A DNA stretch of 17,882 nt. It comes from Smittium culicis (Eukaryota; Kickxellomycota; Harpellomycetes; Harpellales; Legeriomycetaceae). The DNA lies in the NCBI GenBank assembly GCA_001970855.1, contig LSSN01005566.1:1-17882 (forward strand), given 5' to 3'. Position numbers and translations under genes: made by a program. Below, piece after piece: positions 1 through 10,492 of this stretch; position 1 is the stretch's first letter; each line of letters starts with the position of its first letter. Under the pieces are notes generated by a model that searched no databases, had not been told where the DNA came from, and saw only the letters and a list, made by a program, of their open reading frames with translations.

Positions 1-131
1 AGAGCGGCGGAGGGGGGTCGGTTGAAAAATTATTTTTTTAATACTTTTTTAACTTTTTAAATATTTTTTTATTAGTTTTTGTATACTTTTAAATTATGTT
101 TAATAAACTCTCTGAGACAAAAAAAAAAAAA
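1..131 (+). mobile_element. 3' end of a non-LTR retroelement with poly(A) tail (partial)
   Basis: The first ~25 bases are G+C-rich, unlike what follows. The stretch then matches, with few gaps, the reverse complement of about 16363-16480, which is the 3' tail of the LINE at the right edge. Shared blocks include the GAGCGG start, TTTTTTAACTTTTTAA, and AATAAACT near the end. An AATAAA signal at 102-107 is followed 11 bases later by a run of 13 A (119-131), the expected end of an element copied by target-primed reverse transcription. Only the 3' tail is inside the window; the body lies to the left. It could instead be a host 3' UTR carrying a LINE tail. Confidence 0.65.
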
Positions 132-359
132 CGCTCTTTTTGCTCAAAACTTTTAAATTAGTATATTTTTTTATTGAATCTTAAATTCGTGATCTTTACA
201 ATTTTTTTTATAAAACACGGAATTTTAAGGGAACTAAAACAATGATTACGAATGTGAAAAATAATTAACAAGAGAATTGTATAAATGTCACAAAGCATAA
301 AAAACAAATTTCAATTAAAAATAAACACACTGTTAGTATACTTCCGCCTTATCTAAAGA
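132..359. other. A+T-rich spacer, no feature seen
   Basis: Low-complexity A+T-rich DNA between the retroelement tail and relic A. No reading frame, RNA gene or repeat could be supported. Confidence 0.5.
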
Positions 360-560
360 TAATATGGTTCAATCTAAAAATTGAAAGATTTGCAAAGACA
401 TTTCTTAAGGTAGGCTTGATTACTGAAATTACAAGAATTCATTAAATAATACCCGATAAAAAAAATTAAAATTCATCGATATCATTGATTTCCTAGACAG
501 AGCCTATATCTAACTGAACTAATAAAAAATAACCTCTTTCTCGGAGGTAGGAGTATTCCT
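360..560 (-). pseudogene. Coding relic A of an unidentified repeated element
   Basis: The reverse strand aligns with the downstream part of relic B (about 11080-11220). Shared blocks are TTATTTTTTATTAG, the AGGCTCTG core, and a further block ending near CAAGCCTACC. Read in relic B's frame, it gives FFISSVRYRLCLG beside FFISQVKCRLWLR in B. Stops and indels follow, so it is not a working gene. A different frame is open over 493-681, but that translation shows no similarity to B. The parent protein was not recognised; a retrotransposon ORF is a plausible source but unproven. Confidence 0.45.
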
Positions 561-791
561 TAATTGATTTTAAATAAATAATACATACTAATGCATTCAT
601 ATTTATTGTTAGGCTATTTATTAATAATTTATTTTCAAAAATTTTAGTAAATTCATGCAATTTATATGATATGTGTATCAATTGATGGTCATTAACTCTT
701 TATCATGAGCAAATATTCATTTTTCCCGCCACAGATTTTTTCTTTGGTAGTTTATAGTGTCTCTTGCTTTGAATAAACTCTACTATTTACA

Positions 792-815
792 AATAATAAT
801 AATAATAATAATAAT
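792..815. repeat. (AAT)8 microsatellite
   Basis: Eight perfect AAT units followed by GCC. It is a simple repeat within A+T-rich non-coding DNA. Confidence 0.95.
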
Positions 816-2588
816 GCCTCATTAATAAAATCTAATGTGAAATTCATGGATGTCATAATTTTTGTTTATTTACAAACAAGAAAATTTTTACGAAAAGAGA
901 AATTCTATCAAATAATTTACAGTGTATAAAATATCTAAAATTATTAATTTTTATTAACGAATAATTTTAAAAATCTAAATCATTTTACAATATTTTCAAT
1001 AGTAATACTATTAATTTACAAATAATATTTTATAAAAATTTTATACAAACTTCAAAGACGTGCGAACTATTTTCTAAAAATAAATTTTGATACATTCTTA
1101 AAAAAATTTTTTTTGCTGATTATTTGATTGCATCCCAAATAAAATCCTATGCGTTTCAAGCTAATTTCAATTACCCTCTATATTAATTTCAAATTTTTAT
1201 TTTGCAAATGATTGAAAATATTTAAATTTATAAATAAAAATAAATTTTTTTTACGTTTGATGTGATTTTTAAAAATATCAGATTATAGAACCTGATCTCA
1301 GAAGGTATTGATCATAAACTTCAGTGACGGAGCCAAGATTGTTGGAAATTTTTTATATAATTTATTTCATCTGAAGTATAATTATTTTAATAAAAATCTA
1401 TTATACTAATATGTTTTCAAATTTATGCGTTAATAATATTAAATAGTCGCATTTATTTTCAGAATTAATATTATTAATTTCTAAAAATTTTGAATGTAAA
1501 AATACAAAAAACGTATATAGAAATAGAAATTTTAACAGTTAAAATCGAGGAATATCATTAAAATATATTTATGAATACCTCAATAAAATAATTTTGTATC
1601 AAAATGAAACTATTTTTTATTCTATTATATTTAAAAATAAGGATATATATATAAAAAATAATGATATAAATATAATTTTATAATTTAAACTCCCGATAAA
1701 GTGTTTTTGATATTCAATTGAACGATTTGAAATGATATTAAAACAAGATTTTTGGATGTATTTATCGAAACTGATGATCCAAAGATGTTGCAAAAAATTT
1801 TTTAACAACGTCAAAAGTAATATATTCATATTACAGAGATGAAAATATATTTAAAATATCAATCTTAGCTAATAACACGCAAAAAAAATGCTGTGGATTC
1901 AAGAAATATTTTCAAAAAATATCTCAATTATTTTCGCAGCCCAAAATTAATGAATATTTATTTTTCAAATCAAAAAAATAGCTTACAATTCAATTTCGTT
2001 CAAATTACACATTCAATAAATAAAATCCAAGTTGAATAAAAAAATGGCAACGTATGGAAATTTTGTAAAGGATAACGTAGAATTCGATAAAAATTTACAT
2101 ATAAGAATCAATCATTGTATATAAAAGCATTAAATCCCTATATTTACCTAAATATTCTTCGTTATTAAATCCTATGAAATTTTGTTTTCTAAATGTTTAA
2201 AATTACGTCAGGTGTGCATAACCTGAAAATAAATCTGTTCTAATTGAAAAATTTTATCATGGGTTTTATGGTGTCTTTATGATTGATTGAATCGGAAATT
2301 TAAAGAATGTTCGAAGATAATTTATGATTTCTTACAGAAGAGAAATCGTTATGATCTCAAAAAAATTTTTTAATCATTTAAAATATGTTACATATTTATT
2401 TTTTATAATATTGAATAAATAAAATCAAGTTTTTTGAAAAAGATTTATAATTATAAAAAAATTACAATAAAGTGAATTATATATTACAGGAATTTTAGAA
2501 AAAATTTCAGCGCAATATTTTATCAATTTCGCCTTTATTTTTGTTTTTAAAAATATAATTTGAACTGAAAAATTAAAAAAAAACGAGT

Positions 2589-2636
2589 ATAAAAGGAAGT
2601 TGAAAAAAACTAAAAGAGAAAACCAACTCCTTTTAT
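2589..2636. other. Imperfect hairpin, 13-bp stem with one bulge
   Basis: ATAAAAGGAAGTTG (2589-2602) pairs with CAACTCCTTTTAT (2624-2636) apart from one bulged A, around a 21-nt A-rich loop. The stem is longer and more G+C-containing than most chance palindromes in the surrounding desert. It could be a small-RNA precursor, a transposon remnant or coincidence. No flanking gene explains it. Confidence 0.4.
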
Positions 2637-4030
2637 GAAAACAGAATAGTTATAGAAAAAGGGTGAATGAGGTTTTAGAATATAAGTATTAAAAGAATAA
2701 TTAATGAAATTATTTATAATTTTTTTAATTGAAAAGTAAAAAATAAACAAAAATAAGCTATATTATTTGGATGATGAAAATTAAAATTTTTACAAATTTG
2801 ATTAGATACAAAATTTTATTAAAAACAAGATATTTTTGGATGAAAATCTGAGATTTTGAATTTACCGTTTAACTAGAATCGAATTTGGGTCAATTTTAAT
2901 TTCATCTGAGATTATTTGAAATCCATTTGGGGCCATATTAAATTAGTTTGAAACAACTTGAAATATTTTTTGGTCGTAATTACAATACCAATATATATAT
3001 TTTTTAAGTCTTCACGAAATTTTTATATAAATTCATTTATGCGTTTTATAAATTCCTACTAAAAATTCATATAATAGTATCCAAAAACCTTAGAAACTTA
3101 TAAATATTCATCTCAATAGCTATAAGCCGCAATAAAGATCTTTCTTGGTCAGAATCTCTCATTTACCATTAAATTTTTTAATAAATAACTTCATTAAATC
3201 ATAATAAAATGATATTGTAACTTAGAGAATATATAAAGGAAAAAATATTATATCGCGAATAAAGGTCAAGATCTGATTCAATATAATTCTTAATAAATAT
3301 TATCACCAGTTTTTTCTCTTTGTTGAATGAGGCCCATATTAAACTATTTATGCAAAAGAATTTCATTTTTGAGTGTTATGAATTTAAAAGATATATTAGC
3401 ATTACTTATTATCATCATTAATATAATAAAAAATAATTATCTAATAAATTTCAAAATAAATAATTTAATCTTATTGCAACCTAGGGAAAAAAACCCCTAA
3501 CACTAATAAATAACGTAATTTTTCCAAGCTATTATATTTTACAGATTTATAGGGTTTTTATATCAATTAATAAATTTATAATACTCAAATAATTTAATAA
3601 TAAAATTTACTTGAATATTCCAATAATCGCATGTTATTTTACTAGAAAGGATAACAGCCTTAAAGGTTCAAACATGATAAATTACAACTAGCTTCCGTAT
3701 ATTCGAACTATATAAATTCAGATTTATAAAATTTTAATCTAACAAACCTTTCATCTATTTTAAAAAATACCAGAATTTAACAAATAGTTTTATAGATGAA
3801 ATAAATTTATTTGACTATTTATTTTTTAGGATTTAATTATTTTTAATAAAAAACCTTTTCTTTATATAATTATTTTGCTTTGATAAAATTAATTTATATT
3901 CTTAGTTTTTACAGTCAATATAATTAATGAATTTAAACATGTTTATTTAGAAAGGAATTATTAAGTATTTTTTAATTTGCTTGAAAACCTAAATATTATA
4001 AATTCTCAAAAATTAGAAATTTTATATGCA

Positions 4031-4066
4031 CATTTAAATCATTTAAATCATTTAAATCATTTAATA
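4031..4066. repeat. 9-bp minisatellite, four units
   Basis: CATTTAAAT is repeated three times exactly, followed by a fourth unit differing only near its end. It is non-coding and surrounded by A+T-rich desert. Confidence 0.9.
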
Positions 4067-5507
4067 TTATTTATTTATTTGAAATCAAAATCGAGTCTAT
4101 AAGATTAGGAATTTTAAAATAATATATAATTTGAAAAAATAATTCATTCAAAAAGTTTATAAATAATTCTAAAAATATTTAAATACTATTTGGGATTTAA
4201 TAAAGTCAAATAAATATATATTTAGCTTTTAATGAATCGTATTTTTCAATTTTAGTCATAATTGCTTTAATCAAATATCAATTATTTTAAACAAAAAATT
4301 TCTTATTTAAATATTGATTCTACAAGATCTTTAAAGAAAACATGTTGATTTTATTTATTTATTTTCTCCATAGAGGAATAATTAATTTTTTTTATGGAAC
4401 ATATATTTTTGAATATTTATGAAATCAAAAAAAGTACATAAATAGAAATTATTAAAATCTAGAAAACTTATAAAAATTTTTTAACGTATATCTTTATTGT
4501 AGTTTCAAGTATATTATTTCATGGTAATTATTAACAATGTTATAATTTTTTAATATATTAAAATTTCAGTTCCGTTTTTAGATTGTTATATAAAATTAAT
4601 CAAGTATCCTATTGGTATAAATATTTCTGGTTAAGGTGTCTTATATTCTTGAGATTGCAGTAATATTATAATTAAAATTAAAAATAAAAATAAAAAAAAT
4701 CCTAAATCAAATAAATATAGTTTAAGGGTTTAGAATTTATATTGTATTTTTATTTTTTATTTGGTTGTATGTAATTAAAACTTTTGATTAATAAACTTCA
4801 ATTTTTTTGGTTAGCCTAGATGAATTATTCTGTATTTGGCTTTTGTAACCTATGTTTTTAATTTACTGAATCCACTAATGTTTACTTCTACTATAAAGAT
4901 TTATTAATTTGCGGGTCATAATAAGCGTAATTTTTTTTAGCTTGTATTTCAGAATGCTATATATTTTTACCTAATTTATCTTCAATCTGCATTTTATACC
5001 CTCGCCAGATGATATATATCTATTAGAAAAATTATATAAATTTAACGGAAGTATTATAGATATTTATCATTATTGTAAGTTTCTATTACCTCAGAAGCTA
5101 GTTATTTAGTTATTTCAATTTTTTATCAAATTATAGTGCTTAATTTTAATCTTGATAGTAAATCACTAAGAAAAAATACGTTTATCATAGAGGTGCTGGG
5201 AATAATAATAAAGGAATGAATTTAAAAAAAAAGTGTACAATAGCACAGAAGTAATGATACATTATTTCATGATTTTTATAAATATATACTCCGATTATAT
5301 TAGGCGGAAAAAATATCTAAGTAAGTCTTAAAAAATAATTATGGTAAATATACAAGAGTTATAAGTATAAAAAAAGCTCAATTTTTTTAAAACCATTTCA
5401 AAAAAGTGTTGATATTGGACAAGTAAGAAATATCGCTAAACGCAATTAGAATTTTTAAACCCAATAAATTAATTTTAAAGTAAAAATAAATCGAAAATAA
5501 TTTTTGG

Positions 5508-5517
5508 TTTATTTATT
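5508..5517 (-). terminator. Putative poly(A) signal of the mS23 gene
   Basis: On the minus strand two overlapping AATAAA hexamers (AATAAATAAA) lie 64-73 nt past the predicted spliced stop codon. Position and sequence suit a 3'-end processing signal, but A+T-rich DNA makes such hexamers common by chance. Confidence 0.4.
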
Positions 5518-5580
5518 TGATCTATCATTTTTATAAAAAGGCGTATACATTAAAGTCGAAAGTTGTTGAAGGTTTTTAAA

Positions 5581-6397
5581 TTAACTTGTAAAGGATTTTT
5601 CAGTGGCGGCTTGTGATTGATTCCTATTTATTTTAAAGTGTATAAAAAATAAGGATATGAAAAAAAAAGAAAAAAAAGACTTTTATATGAGTGAATACTT
5701 ACATTTGCACGTTTCTAGAAATGACTTTTTTGGAAATCTTGAGCATTTCTTCTTCAAACTCGATTGTCTTCAAAGAATTAATCTTCGCAACAGGAAGGGA
5801 GTAGAAGTTTTGTGCTTCTTGAGCAGCAATCTTGATTTCAAGTTCTTGTGCAGCTTTTTCGCGGTAGAATTCGCTTGTGGCTATGGTGTAAGCCTCTTCT
5901 TCTGAGAATCCTTGATTAATCAAATATAATTGGTATCTAATAACACTCTCACCGGATAAACCAAAGGTTGAATTCTTAACACCATCCCAAGTTTCATTTT
6001 CGAGTTGCGTTTGTTTAAGACTAACAGGATTATACGTTTCATAAACGTGTTTTTTATAAAAGTTTCTTCTAAGCTTGTCTTCAGGGTAAACAATGTTTTG
6101 TGGAGAATTTTTAGCTTTTTTCAAAAATTTCTTTTTGTTCGAGGCTCTTGGTTTAACGTAAAAAGATTCGTCATTTGAGGCTTTGACTGTTTCGCTTGTA
6201 CCTTTAGAGATGTTTCCCTTTTCAAAATCCAACTTACCACCCGTTTCAAAATATGATGGAGCTTTGTAGACTGATGGATTTACAGGGTAAATCTCCATTG
6301 CTGAAAACCAAGCAGGTTTTTCGGTTCTTAGCTTTCCTGAAAGTAAATCATTATATTTACTAAAAATTGATTTGGCTTTTGGAGCTTTGCGATACAT
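5581..6397 (-). CDS. RSM25: Mitochondrial small-subunit ribosomal protein mS23 (fungal Rsm25 family)
   Basis: Structural protein of the small mitoribosomal subunit, nucleus-encoded and imported into the matrix. The start is well placed: a basic N-terminus (MYRKAPKAKSIF) leads into the family block GKLRTEKPAWF (21-31). Further family-like blocks are YPEDKLRRNFYKKH (104-117), LSGESVIRYQLYLI (147-160), and a Glu/Ala-rich helix around 175-200. The proposed model is exon 1 at 6397-5703, an intron at 5702-5624, and exon 2 at 5623-5581, giving 245 aa. Without splicing, the protein stops at 5699-5701 after 232 aa. Yeast Rsm25 is about 260 aa, slightly favouring the spliced form. The gene is divergent from U1-70K and 1.7 kb from it. 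Family assignment rests on remembered fungal sequences and is strong; the last exon is inferred. Confidence 0.88.
5624..5702 (-). other. Probable last intron of the mS23 gene (79 nt)
   Basis: The apparent stop TAA at 5701-5699 lies inside a perfect donor, GTAAGT (5702-5697). A long T/C-rich tract and an AATAG acceptor follow (AG at 5625-5624). Splicing rebuilds the interrupted ATG codon and adds 13 residues (NQSQAATEKSFTS) before TAA at 5583-5581. Length and acceptor resemble the U1-70K introns in this window, and this donor is better than any of those five. The only earlier AG is about 20 nt into the intron, too close to be used. If unspliced, the protein simply ends at residue 232. Confidence 0.6.
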
Positions 6398-8113
6398 CTC
6401 GAAATATATGTTTTCTGCGATTTAAAGTTTAAAAGCAAAATTCAAAGACTTTGAAAATCAAAAACGCTTTTAGTATCCAAACAGGTTTAAATTTCGCTCA
6501 TGAGCTATACCAAAATCTAGTTAATAGCGATAATTAAACTCAATTTTTTAATTCGGAGGCTAAAGCTCTAATTTTCCACTAAGAATTCTTGTGTTTTATA
6601 AGCACCAAATGATGATATGATTAGCCAATACGTTTTATTTGATCTGAATCTTTGCTGATGCCCAATAGATTAGTGATTTAATGCTAATTAAAATCGTAAA
6701 AAAGTTTTACGCAGATAATCAGGAATCGGCCAATAGCAGAATATAATAAATCTATAGATTGAATAAATATAATACTAATAATAAGTAAATTGTTTATTTT
6801 TAATGATATTATTTTCCAACAAGTCATTTTATTTGATTCAATATAGGATATGCTTACTACTGAAAAGTTTAAATTCATAACTTAATACCTATTTTATTGA
6901 AATATATACAATGAGAAATTTAATAATCCTTTTTAGTGTACAAGAACTTCATAAATACAACATAAAAGTTATTACACAAAACAGAATATTTATTGATAAA
7001 TCTATATCAGTAGTAATATTTTTCATATTTGCAATTAAATATCTAAAGAAATTAATGAGATATCTTGGTTTTCAAATTTTGGATCTAATTTGTTTCTTTT
7101 TATTATAATAAGAATAAAATATAGTAAACAAACTTCTACACCTTGACTAATATGTAAAATATAATATAATAGTATTAAATTTTATTAATATTTATAGTTA
7201 GAATTTTTTAATTTTTAGAGCTATTTTAGTTTAAAAATCTCATTAATAAGTGTTAATGCGATTTAATTAAAAGCTCTACTTATAAATTTTTATGTTATTA
7301 GAACATTTAAAGCAATCAATTTTTAATGCGTTTATAGCTTTTCTACAATAATCTAGCTATTTATGCAACAAAAATTTCAACGCTTCTCTATTACAAATTT
7401 TTTGGGAAAAGTTGAAAATGGCAATTTTTTGTAGCTTAGAGAAACATAAATCTTAAATGATTTAACATTTATATACATATATGCTTATAGCTATTTAATC
7501 AATGCTTTCATGGAATGTGTCTGGTTTAAATATTACATGTATATTCATAGGATCGGTTAGTATAATTTATTATCATTTTTTGAGATGATATTCGTGATAA
7601 TATAACTTATATTTATAGTAATCAGCTGTATTGAAATTTAATGAAACCTTTTGGTAGTCTTAACTGCATCTACTGTTCATGTGAATGTTTGTTGTTGTTT
7701 TATTTAACATAACTCTTTCTCAGAATAAACACACTGGTATTTTTGTTATAAGAAATTTATTTTAAATATTTATTCAGTTAACGCTTTCATACTAAAGTTC
7801 GTAGGCTTTGTTAGTTTAATATCAAAAAATATTTTTCGTCGTTAATACGCGCTTTAGTAGCTTAGAAAAAGGAATCCTTTGTAGGTTTCGAAAAATGAAC
7901 CAATAAAATAATTTCATTAGTTGACCAATTAAGTTTTTTTTACTACGCCGTATAAATCTGAGAAATAATAAAGGTTCCCAAAATAGGAACAAGAAACGGT
8001 TTAGTTCAAATTTATGTTTGTTTTCATTAGCCCTTTTAGATATACTTTAATTTTTTACCTCTATTTGTCTGATCCTTAAGAATCTTTTTTCTGTTTTATA
8101 GTTAGTTTTTAAT
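6398..8113. other. Intergenic region between divergent mS23 and U1-70K
   Basis: It should hold the promoters of both flanking genes, but no individual element can be assigned: TATA-like and T-rich strings occur throughout. Open frames at 6684-6878 (minus) and 6911-7108 (plus) have low-complexity Ile/Leu/Asn/Lys-rich translations and look like chance. The phrase GTAGCTTAGA recurs near 7431 and 7857, possibly an old duplication, but flanking similarity is too weak to call. Confidence 0.5.
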
Positions 8114-9626
8114 ATGACTTCTAAACTGCCACCAGATCTCCTCAATCTTTTTTCGCCGAGACCACCGCTACCATATGCCAAGCCTTTGGATAAAGATATA
8201 GACAAACGAAAATGTCCACAAATCTCCGGAATTTCATCATTCATCGATTTACTCAAAACAGAACCAAATCCAAATTACTCGCCTTCTGAAACTCCAATTC
8301 AAAAAAAAGAGCGCTTGGTATTCTTTCACTTTATTATCTAGAATTTCATTAAATTGACGACTTTAATCACATTATTCCTCTCTTTCCTATTTACGCTTTT
8401 TTAATGCTATTATTTTTCATTTTGTGCTAGAAAAAAGAACGAGATGAAAGGACCCAAGAAAAAATTAAAGCTGATCTGGAAAAATGTAGCATTCTTAGTT
8501 AAAGTCTATTAACTTTATTTTGTTCAATTTTAAATAATCAATTTTTAAATAATTAAAATTTAACGAAAAAAGGGAAGCCTCATTCGAACGATTCTGCCAC
8601 TGAAGATCCATATAAAACTTTAATTATTTCTAGATTGGTATTTTATAATTTTTTATTTATTCTTGTTTCCATTTCTAATCTTATTAATATCTTTTAGAAC
8701 TATCAAGTATCCGAACGTGATCTAAAGAGAGAATTCGAAAGATATGGTCCAATATTAGCTGTAACTCTAATCCTAATTTTTATACCACTATTACTTCTTC
8801 ATTTAACAAATAATCATATACCCTTTCAACTCTTGTTTCATAATTAGGTTATCCTTTACCACATCTAATACTACTAATTATAATTGAATTAAAAAATTTT
8901 TTTTTTATGTAGGTAAAGCTTATTAAAGATAAAGCAGGAAATAGTCGGGGCTATGCATTTTTGGAATACGAGAACGAACGCGATTTACGTGTTGCGTATC
9001 GCGAATCTGATGGCGTTAGAATAATGGGGAAAAGAGTAGTTGTTGATGTAGAACGTGGAAGGACAGTTAAGGGTTGGCTACCTCGTCGTTTAGGTAAAAA
9101 TTTAGTAATATTTTATATTTGTAGCAATTTTTTTAATTATATCATTATTTTCAAAGGTGGAGGGCTAGGTGGAACTAGAATAGGTGGAGTTAATGAGAAC
9201 CATACTTATTCTGGCCGATACGACCCTGCAGTCAATGATAAAAATCCTCCAGCCCCTAGTAGCTATCCTTCATCTAGAGTAATCTCAAGAAAGCGCGACT
9301 ATAGTGGTCCAGATTCTAGCCGAGACTATAAAAGGGAACGTGGTAGCTCGAGAGGTGATAGTAGATCTAGGCCCTCGAATGGATCACGAAGTAATGGATA
9401 TGATTCTAAGTATTCTAGAGATTACAATAATCGCGACAGTGAAAATAGCTATCGAGCTGATAAAAATTATGATCGCTCAGAAGATAAAAGCAGACCAGAT
9501 GTACGTGAAAGGGATAGAGATAGAGATAGAAACCGACCTCGAGATCGTGAGAGAGATGATCGTGAAAAGGAAAGGAAATCTTACCGCAATAGAAGCAGAT
9601 CACCTAAACGCCAATCGCGCAGGTAG
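8114..9626 (+). CDS. SNRNP70: U1 small nuclear ribonucleoprotein 70 kDa (U1-70K), six exons
   Basis: Spliceosomal U1 snRNP protein that binds stem-loop I of U1 snRNA during 5' splice-site recognition in the nucleus. Exons: 8114-8317, 8431-8485, 8573-8637, 8698-8760, 8913-9093, 9157-9626; total 345 aa. The N-terminal U1-70K signature is MTSKLPPDLLNLFSPRPPLP. Next come a charged helix, then W87-KPH, then the RRM with RNP2 LIISRL (103-108) and RNP1 RGYAFLEY (141-148). The hallmark DVERGRTVKGW (174-184) and RRLGGGLGGTR (187-197) follow, then a tail rich in Arg, Ser, Asp and Glu (about 235-345) ending SRSPKRQSRR. Exon joins were set by matching the family protein; each uses GTA...AG and keeps frame. 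Donors are loose: GTATTC, GTAGCA, GTATTT, GTAACT, GTAAAA. Intron 4 contains TACTAAT, a good branch site. Human U1-70K is longer, mainly through its C-terminal tail. Confidence 0.93.
9094..9156 (+). other. U1-70K intron 5: 63 nt, multiple of three, no in-frame stop
   Basis: The donor GTAAAA and acceptor CAAAG flank a 63-nt segment. Removing it restores the invariant RRLGGGLGGTR sequence, so it is an intron and not coding. The frame stays open through it: retention would insert 21 mostly hydrophobic residues (KNLVIFYICSNFF and onward) just after the RRM region. A naive gene prediction would read through it. Confidence 0.85.
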
Positions 9627-10492
9627 AATTCTAGCCTACAGGTCATTTTTGCAATAAGCAATACTCTTTGATAAATCTTTACTTCAACAGCCTATAGCTT
9701 TTATTTTTTTATTTCTATTTTTTTTGGTAATCGGCTTCACTACTGTTATTATTTCAAACCCTAAATATTATATATATTTAAAACAAAAATATAGAAATTT
9801 CGAATTTTTTTATATACAATCGAAACTAATACCACCAGCGCTTGAATAAAATTTCCTTCCTTCCTTACTTTTCTTTTTCTTTTGGCCCATAAATAACTTT
9901 AAGGATCTTATTTAACAGAAAATATTTTAAAATACTGTTTTCTTGTTACTGTTATCTTGGATGTTTAATTATTCTCGTACCGAACGATTAAATGGTATAT
10001 TTAATTGAGTATCTCTTTAAAAATATAATCTTTCCATTATTTTTTCCTTCAATGCATATGGTTTAAACTCAAACTTCTTCAGTATCGTACAAGCTGTTTT
10101 ATCATATTATCTTTTTTAGATTGGGTTCTAATGGACTTGGGCAGTCTTTAATAATATTTTTTTGGGTCATGTATATTATCTGTGAATTATAGAAATTAAA
10201 AATAGTATATTTAAGCATAGGTAAATATATTAATTTTATGATGATTATAAGATTAAAGTACCAAAATATAAACAAAAAAAAAAGCATATTAGTTTTTGCT
10301 CTGATCTCATTGGCAGCGCAAATATATAAAAAAAGCCAATGATATAATTGCATCAGATATTCAATTTATTAGCGAGTAAATTAGCTTTGTAATTTTGAAA
10401 GCAGAAAAAACGACTGCCTAATGAAAATTTTATATTTTAAAGATGGGATAGATATGAGAATGTTTATATAAAAGAAAACTGCTTGTTTTTAT
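9627..10492. other. U1-70K 3' flank and A+T-rich spacer
   Basis: The first couple of hundred bases are presumably 3' UTR. An open frame at 10102-10353 on the minus strand is dominated by Ile, Phe, Leu and Tyr and shows no recognisable domain, so it was not called. No RNA gene or repeat was seen before the tandem repeat at 10493. Confidence 0.5.
9845..9850 (+). terminator. Candidate poly(A) signal for U1-70K
   Basis: AATAAA, 219 nt past the stop codon and followed by a T/C-rich stretch. It is the first exact hexamer I noticed on this strand after the gene, but chance occurrence is likely in this composition. Confidence 0.25.

Larger units (their letters stand above)
561..5580. other. Five-kilobase A+T-rich gene desert
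   Basis: Apart from two short tandem repeats and a hairpin, listed separately, nothing here looks like a gene on either strand. The longest open frames are under about 75 codons and rich in Ile, Phe, Asn, Lys and Leu, as chance frames in A+T-rich DNA are. No tRNA-like cloverleaf, rRNA segment, LTR or TIR was recognised. Very small exons of a split gene cannot be excluded by eye. Confidence 0.55.

Noticed and set aside
1617..1829. Short hydrophobic minus-strand frame in the desert
   Set aside because: Ile/Phe/Asn/Leu-rich low-complexity translation, as expected by chance in A+T-rich DNA; no conserved motif.
2932..3355. Similar phrases near 2932 and 3330 (GGCCATATTAAA-type)
   Set aside because: Similarity is limited to about 20 bases with no extension, so too weak to call a repeat.
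5657..5905. Plus-strand frame opposite the 3' part of mS23
   Set aside because: It is antisense to conserved mS23 sequence and begins in the T-rich intron complement.
6684..7108. Two short frames (6684-6878 minus, 6911-7108 plus) between mS23 and U1-70K
   Set aside because: Low-complexity translations with no domain, no introns to extend them, and no neighbouring support.
8047..8256. Minus-strand frame over U1-70K exon 1
   Set aside because: It is antisense to the well-supported U1-70K N-terminus and has no recognisable features.
9621..9630. Possible splice donor overlapping the U1-70K stop (AG then GTAGAA)
   Set aside because: Unlike mS23, the tail already ends in a natural Arg/Ser-rich C-terminus and no convincing downstream exon was found.
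9304..9657. Second plus-strand frame within the last U1-70K exon
   Set aside because: It is a shifted reading of the Arg/Ser/Asp-rich tail; the U1-70K frame is fixed by the conserved RRM and Gly-rich motifs.
10102..10353. 83-codon minus-strand frame after U1-70K
   Set aside because: Mostly hydrophobic chance-like composition, with no family resemblance.
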